A stretch of 37,609 bases of DNA from Candidatus Poseidoniaceae archaeon. GTDB lineage: Archaea > Thermoplasmatota > Poseidoniia > Poseidoniales > Poseidoniaceae. How positions within the stretch are numbered: the first letter of the stretch is position 1; every line of letters begins with the position of its first letter. The stretch spans positions 1 to 37,609 of the forward strand of contig JAPKFC010000010.1 of the NCBI GenBank assembly GCA_028821785.1. The letters are read 5' to 3'. The position numbers were made by a program, and so were the translations under genes. This document shows, piece by piece, positions 26,187-34,213 of the stretch. The notes under the pieces were generated by a model. That model saw nothing but the letters and a program-made list of their open reading frames with translations. It had not been told where the DNA came from and ran no database searches.

Positions 26187-27125
26187 ATGGCTAATGGACG
26201 AAGAAAAATCGCAGTTATTGGAGCAGGAAATGTCGGTGCAACTTGTGCATTCGTATTAGCACAAATGAAAATAGCAGACATTGTTTTGCTAGATATCTAT
26301 GAAGGCTTTGCAAAAGGAAAAGCACTGGATATGAGCCAAAATTCCAATATTTTAAACTATAATGGAACAATTACCGGTACTGCAGATTACACAGATATTG
26401 CCAATTCAGAAGTTATTGTTGTTACATCTGGTTTCCCAAGACAACCTGGAATGTCAAGAGAAGATTTAATCGGCAAAAACGCTGATATTGTCAAGCAAGT
26501 TGGAACTGGAATTCGTGAACATGCTCCTGATGCAGTAATCATCATGATCACCAATCCTCTTGATTTGATGACATACCATATGCAACAAGTTACAGGATTC
26601 CCTACCGAGCGTGTTATTGGACAAGCTGGAGTTCTCGATAGCGCAAGAATGGCACATTTTATTGCACTTGAACTTGGATGTGCAGAAGAAGATGTTTCAC
26701 CTATGGTTCTTGGAGGTCATGGAGATACTATGGTCCCTCTTCCAAAGTATACCACAGTTGGTGGAATTCCAATCACTCAGTTGATGAGTGAGGAAACAAT
26801 TGCAGCAATCAGTGACCGTACTGCAAAGGGCGGTGGAGAAATTGTCAAATTATTAGAACGTGGTTCAGCATTCTATGCACCAGGTTCAGCAGCAGCAATT
26901 ATGGCAGAGTCAGTCCTCAATGACCGTAAGAGAGTTATTCCAGCATCTTGCCATCTATCTGGTGAATATGGATTAGAAAATATTTACATTGGAGTTCCTT
27001 GTATTATTGGTGCTAATGGTGTTGAGAAAATATTTGAATTGGAATTGACTGAATCCGAGATGGAATCTTTACATGGATCTGCTAACTTTTACAAGAGTCA
27101 ACTCGTTGATATCCTCGGTTATTGA
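26187..27125 (+). CDS. mdh: Malate dehydrogenase (LDH-like family)
   Basis: Interconverts malate and oxaloacetate with NAD(P)H in the citric acid cycle. The coenzyme motif IGAGNVGATCAFVLA is followed by DIYEGFAKGKALDM. The specificity loop SGFPRQPGMSREDL has Arg at the malate-determining place where lactate enzymes carry Gln. The catalytic His is in LGGHGDTMVPL, and the substrate Asp/Arg pair in GVLDSARM. At 312 residues it is of normal length. It is divergently transcribed from the pnt operon; malate oxidation supplies the NADH that the transhydrogenase can use, so shared regulation is plausible. Confidence 0.95.
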   Translation: MANGRRKIAVIGAGNVGATCAFVLAQMKIADIVLLDIYEGFAKGKALDMSQNSNILNYNGTITGTADYTDIANSEVIVVTSGFPRQPGMSREDLIGKNADIVKQVGTGIREHAPDAVIIMITNPLDLMTYHMQQVTGFPTERVIGQAGVLDSARMAHFIALELGCAEEDVSPMVLGGHGDTMVPLPKYTTVGGIPITQLMSEETIAAISDRTAKGGGEIVKLLERGSAFYAPGSAAAIMAESVLNDRKRVIPASCHLSGEYGLENIYIGVPCIIGANGVEKIFELELTESEMESLHGSANFYKSQLVDILGY

Positions 27126-27126
27126 T

Positions 27127-27834
27127 TCAGCTACGAATAATTGCAAGAGATTGTATATCACCCTTAGTAGTAATATTTGCAGGTTTACAGGACATTGTTT
27201 CAACTTGGCTAAGCACTTTACCTTGCCTTCCTCGTGAACGCATCCTAGCAAGTATTTCCTGCCCAATATAGCATCCCTTTTGCTGATGAACTAATTCCTC
27301 AAGTCCACATGCAAAGGGATGGAACGAATTTGTAATCTCATATCCATTCCATGGAACCTTATTGGTAATTCTCCATTGATTAAATTCTGTAAAATCATCA
27401 CTGCTAGATGGTCCGTTACCTTTGCTGGCAACTAGTATTGAATAATTGCTGGCAATATTACCGCGAGTTATTTCTCCTTGAGATGAAAAAGTATCGATTT
27501 CATTTGCCTTGTTTTCGCAATCAAATTCAATAAACAAATCATTACGTTGTGAGATGTCAGTAATTTCCACATCTTGTCCAAGTATTTTCTTTGAAGTATG
27601 ATTTAGCAACTTATCTAGGACTGGTAGATGTCCTGCAGCAACAATAAAATCACCCATATGAAATAAAGTCAAACAATCAATAATTTTTGCATTAGAGTCG
27701 GTAAATACTGTTCTGATCAATTGACCTTTACTGAGTTCAGCAACCCTATTTGTTGATAATCCATCAATGAATGATAGGACATCATCACCTCTCCATAATG
27801 TTAGAGAAGCATCTGATAAGGCCACTATGGGCAA
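27127..27834 (-). CDS. ygfZ: YgfZ/GcvT-domain folate-binding protein for Fe-S cluster maintenance
   Basis: Belongs to the YgfZ/Iba57 family, which uses tetrahydrofolate in the maturation or repair of 4Fe-4S proteins together with A-type carriers. The signature KGCYIGQE is present near residue 186 with its invariant Cys, followed by ARMRSRGRQGKVLS. The N-terminal part has the family's LRGDDVLSFIDGLSTN-type start (WRGDDVLSFIDGLSTN) and FTDSNAKIIDCLTLF. The start appears to be TTG: GAGGTG at 27840-27845 lies five bases before TTG 27834 (TTG 27837 is the alternative), and no ATG is nearby. The ribosome binding site overlaps the stop of the Fe-S carrier gene. Its stop is one base from the convergent mdh stop. 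Confidence 0.88.
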   Translation of the reverse strand: MPIVALSDASLTLWRGDDVLSFIDGLSTNRVAELSKGQLIRTVFTDSNAKIIDCLTLFHMGDFIVAAGHLPVLDKLLNHTSKKILGQDVEITDISQRNDLFIEFDCENKANEIDTFSSQGEITRGNIASNYSILVASKGNGPSSSDDFTEFNQWRITNKVPWNGYEITNSFHPFACGLEELVHQQKGCYIGQEILARMRSRGRQGKVLSQVETMSCKPANITTKGDIQSLAIIRS

Positions 27835-27839
27835 CAAAA

Positions 27840-27845
27840 CACCTC
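27840..27845 (-). promoter_or_regulatory. Ribosome binding site of ygfZ overlapping the upstream stop codon
   Basis: GAGGTG on the minus strand overlaps the TGA of the A-type Fe-S carrier gene (27844-27846). It is spaced five bases from a TTG codon at 27834, the same spacing as GAGGTG before the archease ATG. It decides the rare TTG start of ygfZ and implies translational coupling. Confidence 0.65.
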
Positions 27846-28224
27846 AGGAAAAAGATTCGCCGCATCCACAAGCAGATTCAGCATTGGGGTTGTTTATTTT
27901 GAATCCACCGCCCATTAATTTTTCAACATAGTCGATTTCAATTCCATCAAGTAAGTGTGAAGAAGCCTTTGGTACAAGAACTCTAAAACCATCTACTGCA
28001 ATTTCCTGGCAATCTTGTTCTGTTGTCTCAACAATTTGTAAATCATACATGTATCCTGAGCAACCACCACTCAAAACTCCTACTAGCAGTGCGTGTGAAC
28101 GGTCATCGCCAAAGGCTTCTGAAAGCATATTTTTTGCAGATTCAGAGATGGTTAAAGCAACATCAATAATTTCAGGTGTAACCATTTGAACAGGGCTAAC
28201 AGTATCACAAGTTCCGCAATCCAT
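27844..28224 (-). CDS. A-type iron-sulfur carrier (IscA/ErpA/SufA family)
   Basis: Carries or assembles Fe-S clusters for target proteins. The three family cysteines are present: Cys55 in SGGCSGYMYDL and Cys119/Cys121 in ACGCGESF. The hallmark FKINNPNA precedes the last pair. The N-terminus carries an extra MDCGTC, with Cys3 and Cys6 forming a CxxC that standard IscA proteins lack. Length of 126 residues is slightly long because of that extension. It is directly upstream of and coupled to ygfZ, matching the IscA-Iba57 partnership known from mitochondria and bacteria. Which subfamily it belongs to cannot be settled by eye. Confidence 0.92.
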   Translation of the reverse strand: MDCGTCDTVSPVQMVTPEIIDVALTISESAKNMLSEAFGDDRSHALLVGVLSGGCSGYMYDLQIVETTEQDCQEIAVDGFRVLVPKASSHLLDGIEIDYVEKLMGGGFKINNPNAESACGCGESFS

Positions 28225-28269
28225 GTTAGTGCCTCACATTCCATCTCTATGAACCTGCGCCTTGCAGAA

Positions 28270-29649
28270 CTATGCTTTTTCCTCAATACTGCACTCTATT
28301 TCATAATAGCAATCTTGGTTTGAACAGTCAGTACAGACTCGTTGGTTAGAAATAACTTCAACTCCATGTCTCTCTTGCATGATACCTGAAATGATTCCTT
28401 CATCAAGTAAGCAAAAAATTCCATTTTCTTCTGGCTTCCCACCACACGCATTTCCATTACGTACTGTGATTTTAGGATTTCCAGCGTCTGTAATTATCAG
28501 TTCACCCATTCCTAAACCCTTCCACTTCTTTGCCAAACGATTCCAAAACTCATTATCATCGTCAATATCATTTAATTTCAGTGCTAATTCTCGTCCAATT
28601 CTGTTACCTACTGATTGTAGCAGATCGCCTACATCAATCCCCAGCATAGACAATGCTTGAGATTCGGGATTGTCCTGTGGAATGATTTTTAATCCACTTT
28701 TTCTCATCTCAAGTGTTGATTTCTTTGTTCCCGGACCACCGCTTAAGTCATTGGCTAAACTATCTCTTAGTTTTGCATAAAATGAACCCTCTCCCAGAGA
28801 ATATTGTAATGGTTCGGTCATTTCACCATCGATTATTCTTGCTCGCGCCACAGAGTATGCTGAAGCAGCATCCCACTGAATTTGTAATAATTCCTTTTGA
28901 GCTTTCAAAAACTCCGGGCTTTCAATTAAGAGGGCAGTATCTTCTTTGCCCCTGCCAGTAGGATTATCTTCACTGTAAACAAATTGGATTCCATATTCAT
29001 CATCAATGAATCCACCTTGTAGTGAAAGTTGTTCGTGATGGCGAATTTCAATCAGTGGCGACAATTCATCAAAAAATCTAACAGTCTTTTTATCGACACA
29101 TGCAACTATTTTGATTTCTACACCGCGCTCTAGAGCATCATCTAGAACTTTCTTACCGCCGACTCTTAGGAAATGTAAAATTCCCCATCTTCCGAATAAT
29201 AACCATACATTAGATTCTGCTTCTGCTAAGAGTGATTCAAATGTAGCCATTATTTGATGCCTGTCTTTAATGACCGAGAATGTTGCTTCATTTACATGAC
29301 TTTCAACAGACATTATGGCCACGGCTGGACCGGTTGTTAATACTTCTAGATGCTCTTCCATACGCTGTAAATCTAACTTTTGCTTATGGATTAATAACTT
29401 GAAAACTTCACTGATAGTCTTTCCTGCAAATCTCATTGGTTTGTCAAGTGTTGCTCTAACCAAACCCTGCTCCTGTAATTTGCGCAGGGAATTGTATGCA
29501 TCCATTCTTGACAAGCCGATTCTTTTTCCAACTTCACTAGCCTTAGAAGGGGGATTGGAGGCCAAATCTACTATGATTTGGGCTTGTTTAAGCTCTAAGC
29601 CACACTCTTCGAGCCGCAGCAAGATGGATGACATGTCGTCTCCGGACAT
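28270..29649 (-). CDS. TrmB-family transcriptional regulator with C-terminal V4R-like domain
   Basis: Residues about 1-95 are a TrmB-type winged helix (ECGLELKQAQIIVDLASNPPSKASEVGKRIGLSRMDAYNSLRKLQEQGLV). Residues about 105-260 match the TrmB middle domain of PLD-like fold (VWLLFGRWGILHFLRVGGKKVLDDALERGVEIKIV). The C-terminal part (about 300-459) has the layout of a V4R (4-vinyl reductase-like) ligand domain: ESQALSMLGIDVGDLLQSVGNRIGRELA, then FCLLDEGIISGIMQE and a final Cys cluster VCTDCSNQDCYYEIEC. V4R domains bind small hydrophobic ligands and the cysteines suggest a metal or cluster. It stands 45 bases upstream of the Fe-S carrier gene, so it could regulate that pair. The ligand is unknown. 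Confidence 0.78.
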   Translation of the reverse strand: MSGDDMSSILLRLEECGLELKQAQIIVDLASNPPSKASEVGKRIGLSRMDAYNSLRKLQEQGLVRATLDKPMRFAGKTISEVFKLLIHKQKLDLQRMEEHLEVLTTGPAVAIMSVESHVNEATFSVIKDRHQIMATFESLLAEAESNVWLLFGRWGILHFLRVGGKKVLDDALERGVEIKIVACVDKKTVRFFDELSPLIEIRHHEQLSLQGGFIDDEYGIQFVYSEDNPTGRGKEDTALLIESPEFLKAQKELLQIQWDAASAYSVARARIIDGEMTEPLQYSLGEGSFYAKLRDSLANDLSGGPGTKKSTLEMRKSGLKIIPQDNPESQALSMLGIDVGDLLQSVGNRIGRELALKLNDIDDDNEFWNRLAKKWKGLGMGELIITDAGNPKITVRNGNACGGKPEENGIFCLLDEGIISGIMQERHGVEVISNQRVCTDCSNQDCYYEIECSIEEKA

Positions 29650-29696
29650 AGAACTAGGTCCGTGCTCCTAGTTTTTCAACCCATCTAATGAATTAT

Positions 29697-32207
29697 TCAG
29701 GACTTTTTTCTAATTTTTCTCATCCGTTCTTTGTTTAGGATGGTGCAGCGTCTAATTTGATCTTTAGCTCTCTTGGCTTCGCTAGTCGATAGCCCACGTG
29801 GTATTGACTGCTCAAAACATTTTATTGCATCTGGATATCTTTCCATTTCCGCATATGCAGTACCCATATTGTAAAGTGTCTGGCCTCTTACTTCTGTAGG
29901 TCGAATAAGCATTGCTTGATGATACGCTTCAACACATTTTGGATATTCTTCCATGTAATAATATGAATTACCTCTTCCATTTAGAATTCTAATTACCATT
30001 TCATCATCATCTTTGAAAGATGGCAATGCTCTATCAAAACAGGTTAATGCTTCTCTATATTTCCCATCTTCAATCAATTGAATACCCTTGTTATACCATG
30101 CAACATCCTGATTTGCAACAGATTTTGAAGAAGTTTCACCAATTATATTTAGTGATGCAGCATGTGTTGCATCAAGTGCTGCCTTTGCTAAATCCACTTT
30201 CTGGTCTTCTACAGTTTCTACATTAACAGGCCTTGGCTCAATTGGAGCCATCAGCAAGTCATTTGCTTGAGATTTATTCTCCTCATGCGCAGGTTCTAAA
30301 ACTTCAACAGGAGCAATTGGTTCTAGCAAAATATTAGCAGGGCTGTCAGCAATTTCTGCGATAGGTTGTTCCACGACTACCGGTGCGAGTTCTTGAGGTA
30401 TTAATTCAGCAACTTGAGGAATTTCAGTCTGCTCTACTGGTAATGGTGTTTCCACAGTTACAGATTCTACACCATTATCCATTTCATTTGCCTTAGCATG
30501 ACACTTCTGTGCTGTTGCAATATCGCCGGCTTCTTCTAGCGAGCGAGCAAGACCTCTCCAATTAGCAGGATTTTCCCCATCGCTTTGGATTAATGCTTTC
30601 CAAGTGGTTACTGCATTGTGATGGTCTGAAATGGCAGTATATGCTCTTGCATGTAATATTGAAACCCCTTCTCCAATTATTCCCAAAGCCTCCTGAGCCA
30701 TTTCTGGACCAACTGGAATTGTCGGTGGTAGGCCTTGAGTCGAATCTAATACATTTGCTTCGCCTTCTGCTATTTCGATCAATACTTCAGCCATCTCCAT
30801 AACTCTAGCATCTGATGGTTCAAACATTGCAATAATACGTGTCGCAAATAGATATGATTCTACATCGCTCATCTGTTTTGATAAATCGCTTAGTTTGCTT
30901 GCTGCTTTTAGATAGTCTGGTTGTGCATCAAGCGCATTTAGATAGCATTTCTTAGCCTCAGAAAAGTCATCTCCTCTTTGGTATATTGAACCCAAATTAA
31001 ACCAGCCACTTGAGTTGGATGGATCTAAGGTTTGTGCGTGAGTAATTGCAGCAATTGCATGAGTGTCCAAGTCAAGTCTTGCCATTGCTCCACCAGCGAC
31101 TCTCCACGCATTTGCATTCTCAGCAGCGATTGTCTTTAGATGGGGCTTTAGTATTGATAAACCGCCAGCAGCATCTCCGGAACGAATTAATTCTGTAGCC
31201 TCTTCAACAAGAGATTCAATATCAATCTCAGGCTGTTCTATAACTTCCTCTTCAACCGTAACCGGTTGTGAAATAACTTCCTCCACAGGTTGTTGCACTA
31301 CTTCTTCCGCTTCGGGTACAGCAACCTCTTCAACAGGCTGTGCTGATATTACTGGCTTTGCTTCTAATCTTACTAACACTTCTTCAGTCGCTGCAACTAC
31401 AGTTGCTGCCGATTTCAATTCCGAATAATCAAGGTTTAAATCTCTATCATGGTCGTGATGTACAGCCTCTTGCAGAACTGCTTCCATATCATCAATGCCA
31501 ACTTCATCCATTACAGCTACTACTGTTGATTCATCATAGGTGTGAGTCTCTGCTATAATTCTAGGAACTTCGGCAATCGGGATGTTGACTTCTGAATCTT
31601 TGCATCTGTTTGAAATCTCTATTAGGGCAGGATGCCCTGGGTAGAAAACTAATGCTTTTTGGGCCACTTTATATGCCTCAATTAAATCGCCCATTCGCTC
31701 CAAAACACTGGCTAGATTTGCTGTTGCTGGAGCATGGTCAGGATTCAGATCTAGACAAATTTGGAATGCTTGCTTTGCACCTCGGGCATCTTTTTGAGCT
31801 TCTAATAAAACCCCTCGATTAAACCAAGCCATGTCACATGATGGGTCAAGGGCAATTGCTTTGTTAAAGGCTGCCAAAGCACCCTTTGCATCAGATTTTC
31901 TGGAACGTTCTTCCCCAACATTTAGTAAAACTTTAACCATTTCTTCGTTATCATCGACATCCTCTAATTCAGGAAATTCGTCATCTTGGTAAACTAAATT
32001 GTCTCCGGAGGTGTTTGCATCATCGGATTCTTGTTGCGAACTAACTTCAACCACCTCTTCTATGGCAACTGGTGTTTCTTCAAGCATACTTCCAAGACCT
32101 GCAGAACGCATTGCTGCGGACATAGAAGCCATATCAGAATCCGTTAATTCATCTGATGATTGAATTGAATTATCTAGGGCCGAATCGTCTGCATCATCAT
32201 CAGTCAT
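29697..32207 (-). CDS. Large tetratricopeptide-repeat (TPR) protein
   Basis: An acidic 836-residue soluble protein. TPR units occur in three blocks: about residues 90-205 (GALAAFNKAIALDPSCDMAWFNRG), a middle block about 325-590 (DPSNSSGWFNLGSIYQRGDDF), and a C-terminal block about 690-825 (YREALTCFDRALPSF, EYPKCVEAYHQAMLIRP, YPDAIKCFEQSIPRG). Linkers rich in Val, Glu, Pro and Gln separate them. The tail is strongly basic (RMRKIRKKS). TPRs mediate protein-protein contact; no enzyme domain or signal peptide was seen. ATG 32207 is preferred to ATG 32219 because GGTGAC then sits four bases upstream. A structural or scaffold role is inferred. Confidence 0.82.
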   Translation of the reverse strand: MTDDDADDSALDNSIQSSDELTDSDMASMSAAMRSAGLGSMLEETPVAIEEVVEVSSQQESDDANTSGDNLVYQDDEFPELEDVDDNEEMVKVLLNVGEERSRKSDAKGALAAFNKAIALDPSCDMAWFNRGVLLEAQKDARGAKQAFQICLDLNPDHAPATANLASVLERMGDLIEAYKVAQKALVFYPGHPALIEISNRCKDSEVNIPIAEVPRIIAETHTYDESTVVAVMDEVGIDDMEAVLQEAVHHDHDRDLNLDYSELKSAATVVAATEEVLVRLEAKPVISAQPVEEVAVPEAEEVVQQPVEEVISQPVTVEEEVIEQPEIDIESLVEEATELIRSGDAAGGLSILKPHLKTIAAENANAWRVAGGAMARLDLDTHAIAAITHAQTLDPSNSSGWFNLGSIYQRGDDFSEAKKCYLNALDAQPDYLKAASKLSDLSKQMSDVESYLFATRIIAMFEPSDARVMEMAEVLIEIAEGEANVLDSTQGLPPTIPVGPEMAQEALGIIGEGVSILHARAYTAISDHHNAVTTWKALIQSDGENPANWRGLARSLEEAGDIATAQKCHAKANEMDNGVESVTVETPLPVEQTEIPQVAELIPQELAPVVVEQPIAEIADSPANILLEPIAPVEVLEPAHEENKSQANDLLMAPIEPRPVNVETVEDQKVDLAKAALDATHAASLNIIGETSSKSVANQDVAWYNKGIQLIEDGKYREALTCFDRALPSFKDDDEMVIRILNGRGNSYYYMEEYPKCVEAYHQAMLIRPTEVRGQTLYNMGTAYAEMERYPDAIKCFEQSIPRGLSTSEAKRAKDQIRRCTILNKERMRKIRKKS

Positions 32208-32360
32208 CACAGTCACCATTCCCTAGGGACGACCTAATGGGGATAAGCATTGCTTCTAATTGGGTCTAAAGTAATCATTTAAAATCAAAGATTATAGTAA
32301 CACAAATGACATTAACTTTGGCTCATTAGGGTCAGTTAAGAAAGATTGCAGGTGTTAGGA

Positions 32361-33104
32361 ATGTCTGAAGAAAACCCTCGTTTTGATGATGAATTTGGTT
32401 CTACATATGTGCTGATTTCTCCCGGGACATATCAGATGGGTAACCCTACAAATAATTCTCCGAAACGAGAATTACCAAGTCATGAAATTGAGATTACACA
32501 ACCTTTCTTTCTCGGAAAAATGCAGGTTACTCAAATCCAGTGGCAATCGGTAATGAGTGACAATCCTGCGAAATTCAGTGAAGGATGGTCGGCGGGATTA
32601 CGACCAATAGAAAATGTGTCATGGGATGATGTACAAATCTTCATCGAGAAATTAAATACTCAACATAATGAATCTCCTAAATTAGGATTATATGGGAAAT
32701 GGAGATTACCAAGCGAATCTGAATGGGAATATGCTGCACGCGCTGGAACGTTGTCTCGATGGTCTTTTGGCGATAAGGATGCAGAATTAGACGAGTATGG
32801 GTGGCATGCTGGTAATTCAGGTGCATCGACACGAGAAGTTGGTCAAAAGAAGGCAAATCCATGGGGCTTGCATGATCTTCATGGCAATGTAAGCGAATGG
32901 TGTCTTGATGATTGGAGCAGTAACTATGAAAATACACCTAGAGATCAATCTGCAATGGTAATAAATGGTGAAACACGTAAGTCTCATAGGGGCGGGAATT
33001 GGTTTACAGAAAGCGATTCAACACGGTGTTCAGCCAGAGGTTCTTCACAGAGAAATATTGCTAAGGATGGGATCGGACTTAGACTGGTATGGCAGCCGGA
33101 TTGA
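32361..33104 (+). CDS. Formylglycine-generating-enzyme-fold (SUMF1/DUF323) protein
   Basis: A 247-residue FGE-sulfatase domain protein. Family signs are MGNPTNNSPKRELPSHEIEI, FFLGKMQVTQIQW, NVSWDDVQIFIEKLN, WRLPSESEWEYAARAG, NPWGLHDLHGNVSEWCLDDW and SHRGGNWFTESDSTRCSAR. True FGEs carry a pair of active cysteines in the C-terminal RGGSW..C....C region; here only one Cys (in TRCSAR) is seen there, and no sulfatase gene is in the window, so a function other than formylglycine formation is likely. ATG 32361 is chosen over a TTG at 32346; AGGTGTTAGG lies upstream. Members of this fold also serve as sulfoxide synthases and other oxygenases. Confidence 0.85.
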   Translation: MSEENPRFDDEFGSTYVLISPGTYQMGNPTNNSPKRELPSHEIEITQPFFLGKMQVTQIQWQSVMSDNPAKFSEGWSAGLRPIENVSWDDVQIFIEKLNTQHNESPKLGLYGKWRLPSESEWEYAARAGTLSRWSFGDKDAELDEYGWHAGNSGASTREVGQKKANPWGLHDLHGNVSEWCLDDWSSNYENTPRDQSAMVINGETRKSHRGGNWFTESDSTRCSARGSSQRNIAKDGIGLRLVWQPD

Positions 33105-33141
33105 ACAGTTAAATCATTAACTTTGATTCAATGCAAATGAT

Positions 33142-33492
33142 ATGCCAACCCTTTACCATAACCCTAGATGCTCGAAATCAAGACAAGGACTTGAATTATG
33201 CAATGGTTCTGAAACGGAAGTTATCGTTGTAAATTATCTCAAACAAAATTTGACTGAAAAAGAACTTGAGGGAATTATTTCAAGACTTGATGGTTGCCCT
33301 TCTAGACTTGTTAGAAATGGTGATGATGCATTCAAAAAATCACAATATTGCGAATTTGATTTAACTGATTGCACAAATGTATTGATTATTTTACATAACT
33401 TACCGCAGGTGATGCAACGCCCTCTATTAGATGATGGTAATCAAGTAATAATCGGAAGGCCACCTCAAGATTTTGAGGAAATTCTAGGCTAG
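33142..33492 (+). CDS. arsC: ArsC-family reductase (arsenate reductase-like)
   Basis: A 116-residue thioredoxin-fold protein of the ArsC/Spx/YffB family. The N-terminal HNPRCSKSRQGLEL motif holds the catalytic Cys. Three arginines typical of glutaredoxin-dependent arsenate reductases are present: SRLVRNGD, QRPLLDD and IGRPPQDF. The length is full and no residue is missing, so arsenate reduction is likely, although other ArsC family members have unknown substrates. No ars efflux genes are nearby. It follows the FGE-fold gene by 37 bases on the same strand, and its TAG overlaps the stop of the convergent PqqD-like gene by four bases. Confidence 0.85.
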   Translation: MPTLYHNPRCSKSRQGLELCNGSETEVIVVNYLKQNLTEKELEGIISRLDGCPSRLVRNGDDAFKKSQYCEFDLTDCTNVLIILHNLPQVMQRPLLDDGNQVIIGRPPQDFEEILG

Positions 33493-33995
33493 TATTGTTC
33501 TCCATCTAGTAATGAACAATCTATATTCATACGTTCATCCAATGGAGCAAGTGTTTGGCCAGATGGAGTAATTCCAGGCCCTATGCTCCACTTTCCATCT
33601 AATGGTTCATCGATTACAATCATCAGGTTTTTAGAAACTAATGCGGCGATTCCTAGTGTAGTTCTATTGACGACTGGAGCTATTTCTTCATGATACGTTG
33701 AATCTAATTGTTTACAAATTTCTTGAAAAGTTCTCGTCCCATCACACAATTCCCAAAGTAAACTATTCATTATATCAAGAGGTCTTCTCAATTCCTTTGG
33801 CGCTCGTAATATTTTTGCAAATACGGATTCAATTTTTTTGAATTTCTTTTCAATACGGATTACTACTTTCCTTCCGCTGATGCCACTGCCTTCAGGATGA
33901 GGGCCTATATCTCCATATCTACCCCACCAAACAGGTAAACGGCAAGGGTATTGTTCGAAATAGACGCTAGTTGAAGAATCAATAATTTCAGCCAT
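33489..33995 (-). CDS. PqqD-like domain protein
   Basis: A protein of about 168 residues whose middle (about 55-140) matches the PqqD/PF05402 fold: RRPLDIMNSLLWELCDGTRTFQEICKQL, followed by EIAPVVNRTTLGIAALVSKNLMIV. PqqD-like domains act as peptide chaperones for radical SAM maturases, or stand alone in proteins of unknown role; no radical SAM RiPP maturase or precursor peptide was found here. The N-terminus contains CRLPVWWGRYGDIGPHPEG, unrecognised. ATG 33995 is chosen because GAGTGATT precedes it; GTG 34004 is in frame. The tiny membrane protein gene upstream ends ten bases before the start. Confidence 0.7.
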   Translation of the reverse strand: MAEIIDSSTSVYFEQYPCRLPVWWGRYGDIGPHPEGSGISGRKVVIRIEKKFKKIESVFAKILRAPKELRRPLDIMNSLLWELCDGTRTFQEICKQLDSTYHEEIAPVVNRTTLGIAALVSKNLMIVIDEPLDGKWSIGPGITPSGQTLAPLDERMNIDCSLLDGEQY

Positions 33996-34004
33996 AATAA
34001 TCAC

Positions 34005-34190
34005 TCAAAATTCACTTAAAGTCCAACTCAATAAACTAATCATTGAGATAATTCCGCTAAAAGCAATAAGTTTAGTCAACTCTACTTTAGTCGTAAAATT
34101 ACGCAGATACCATGTTGCTACTCCACAAATTGAAACAACAAATAACAACCCATACCAGAGTGGTGGATATGATACCATATACATCTCCAC
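34005..34190 (-). CDS. Small two-helix membrane protein
   Basis: A 61-residue frame with two hydrophobic helices (YGLLFVVSICGVATWYL and LIAFSGIISMISLLSWTL) joined by a short basic linker. It sits tightly between a surface protein gene and the PqqD-like gene on the same strand: its stop is directly beside GTG 34004, and it starts 23 bases after the upstream stop. The spacing and membrane-like composition argue for a real gene. No family was recognised. Confidence 0.6.
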   Translation of the reverse strand: MEMYMVSYPPLWYGLLFVVSICGVATWYLRNFTTKVELTKLIAFSGIISMISLLSWTLSEF

Positions 34191-34213
34191 CAGTGGTTAC
34201 CATTTTGATTTAT

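Noticed and set aside
32346-32360. TTG start for the FGE-fold protein
   Set aside because: ATG 32361 is close by, is preceded by an AGGTG stretch, and gives a more typical N-terminus.
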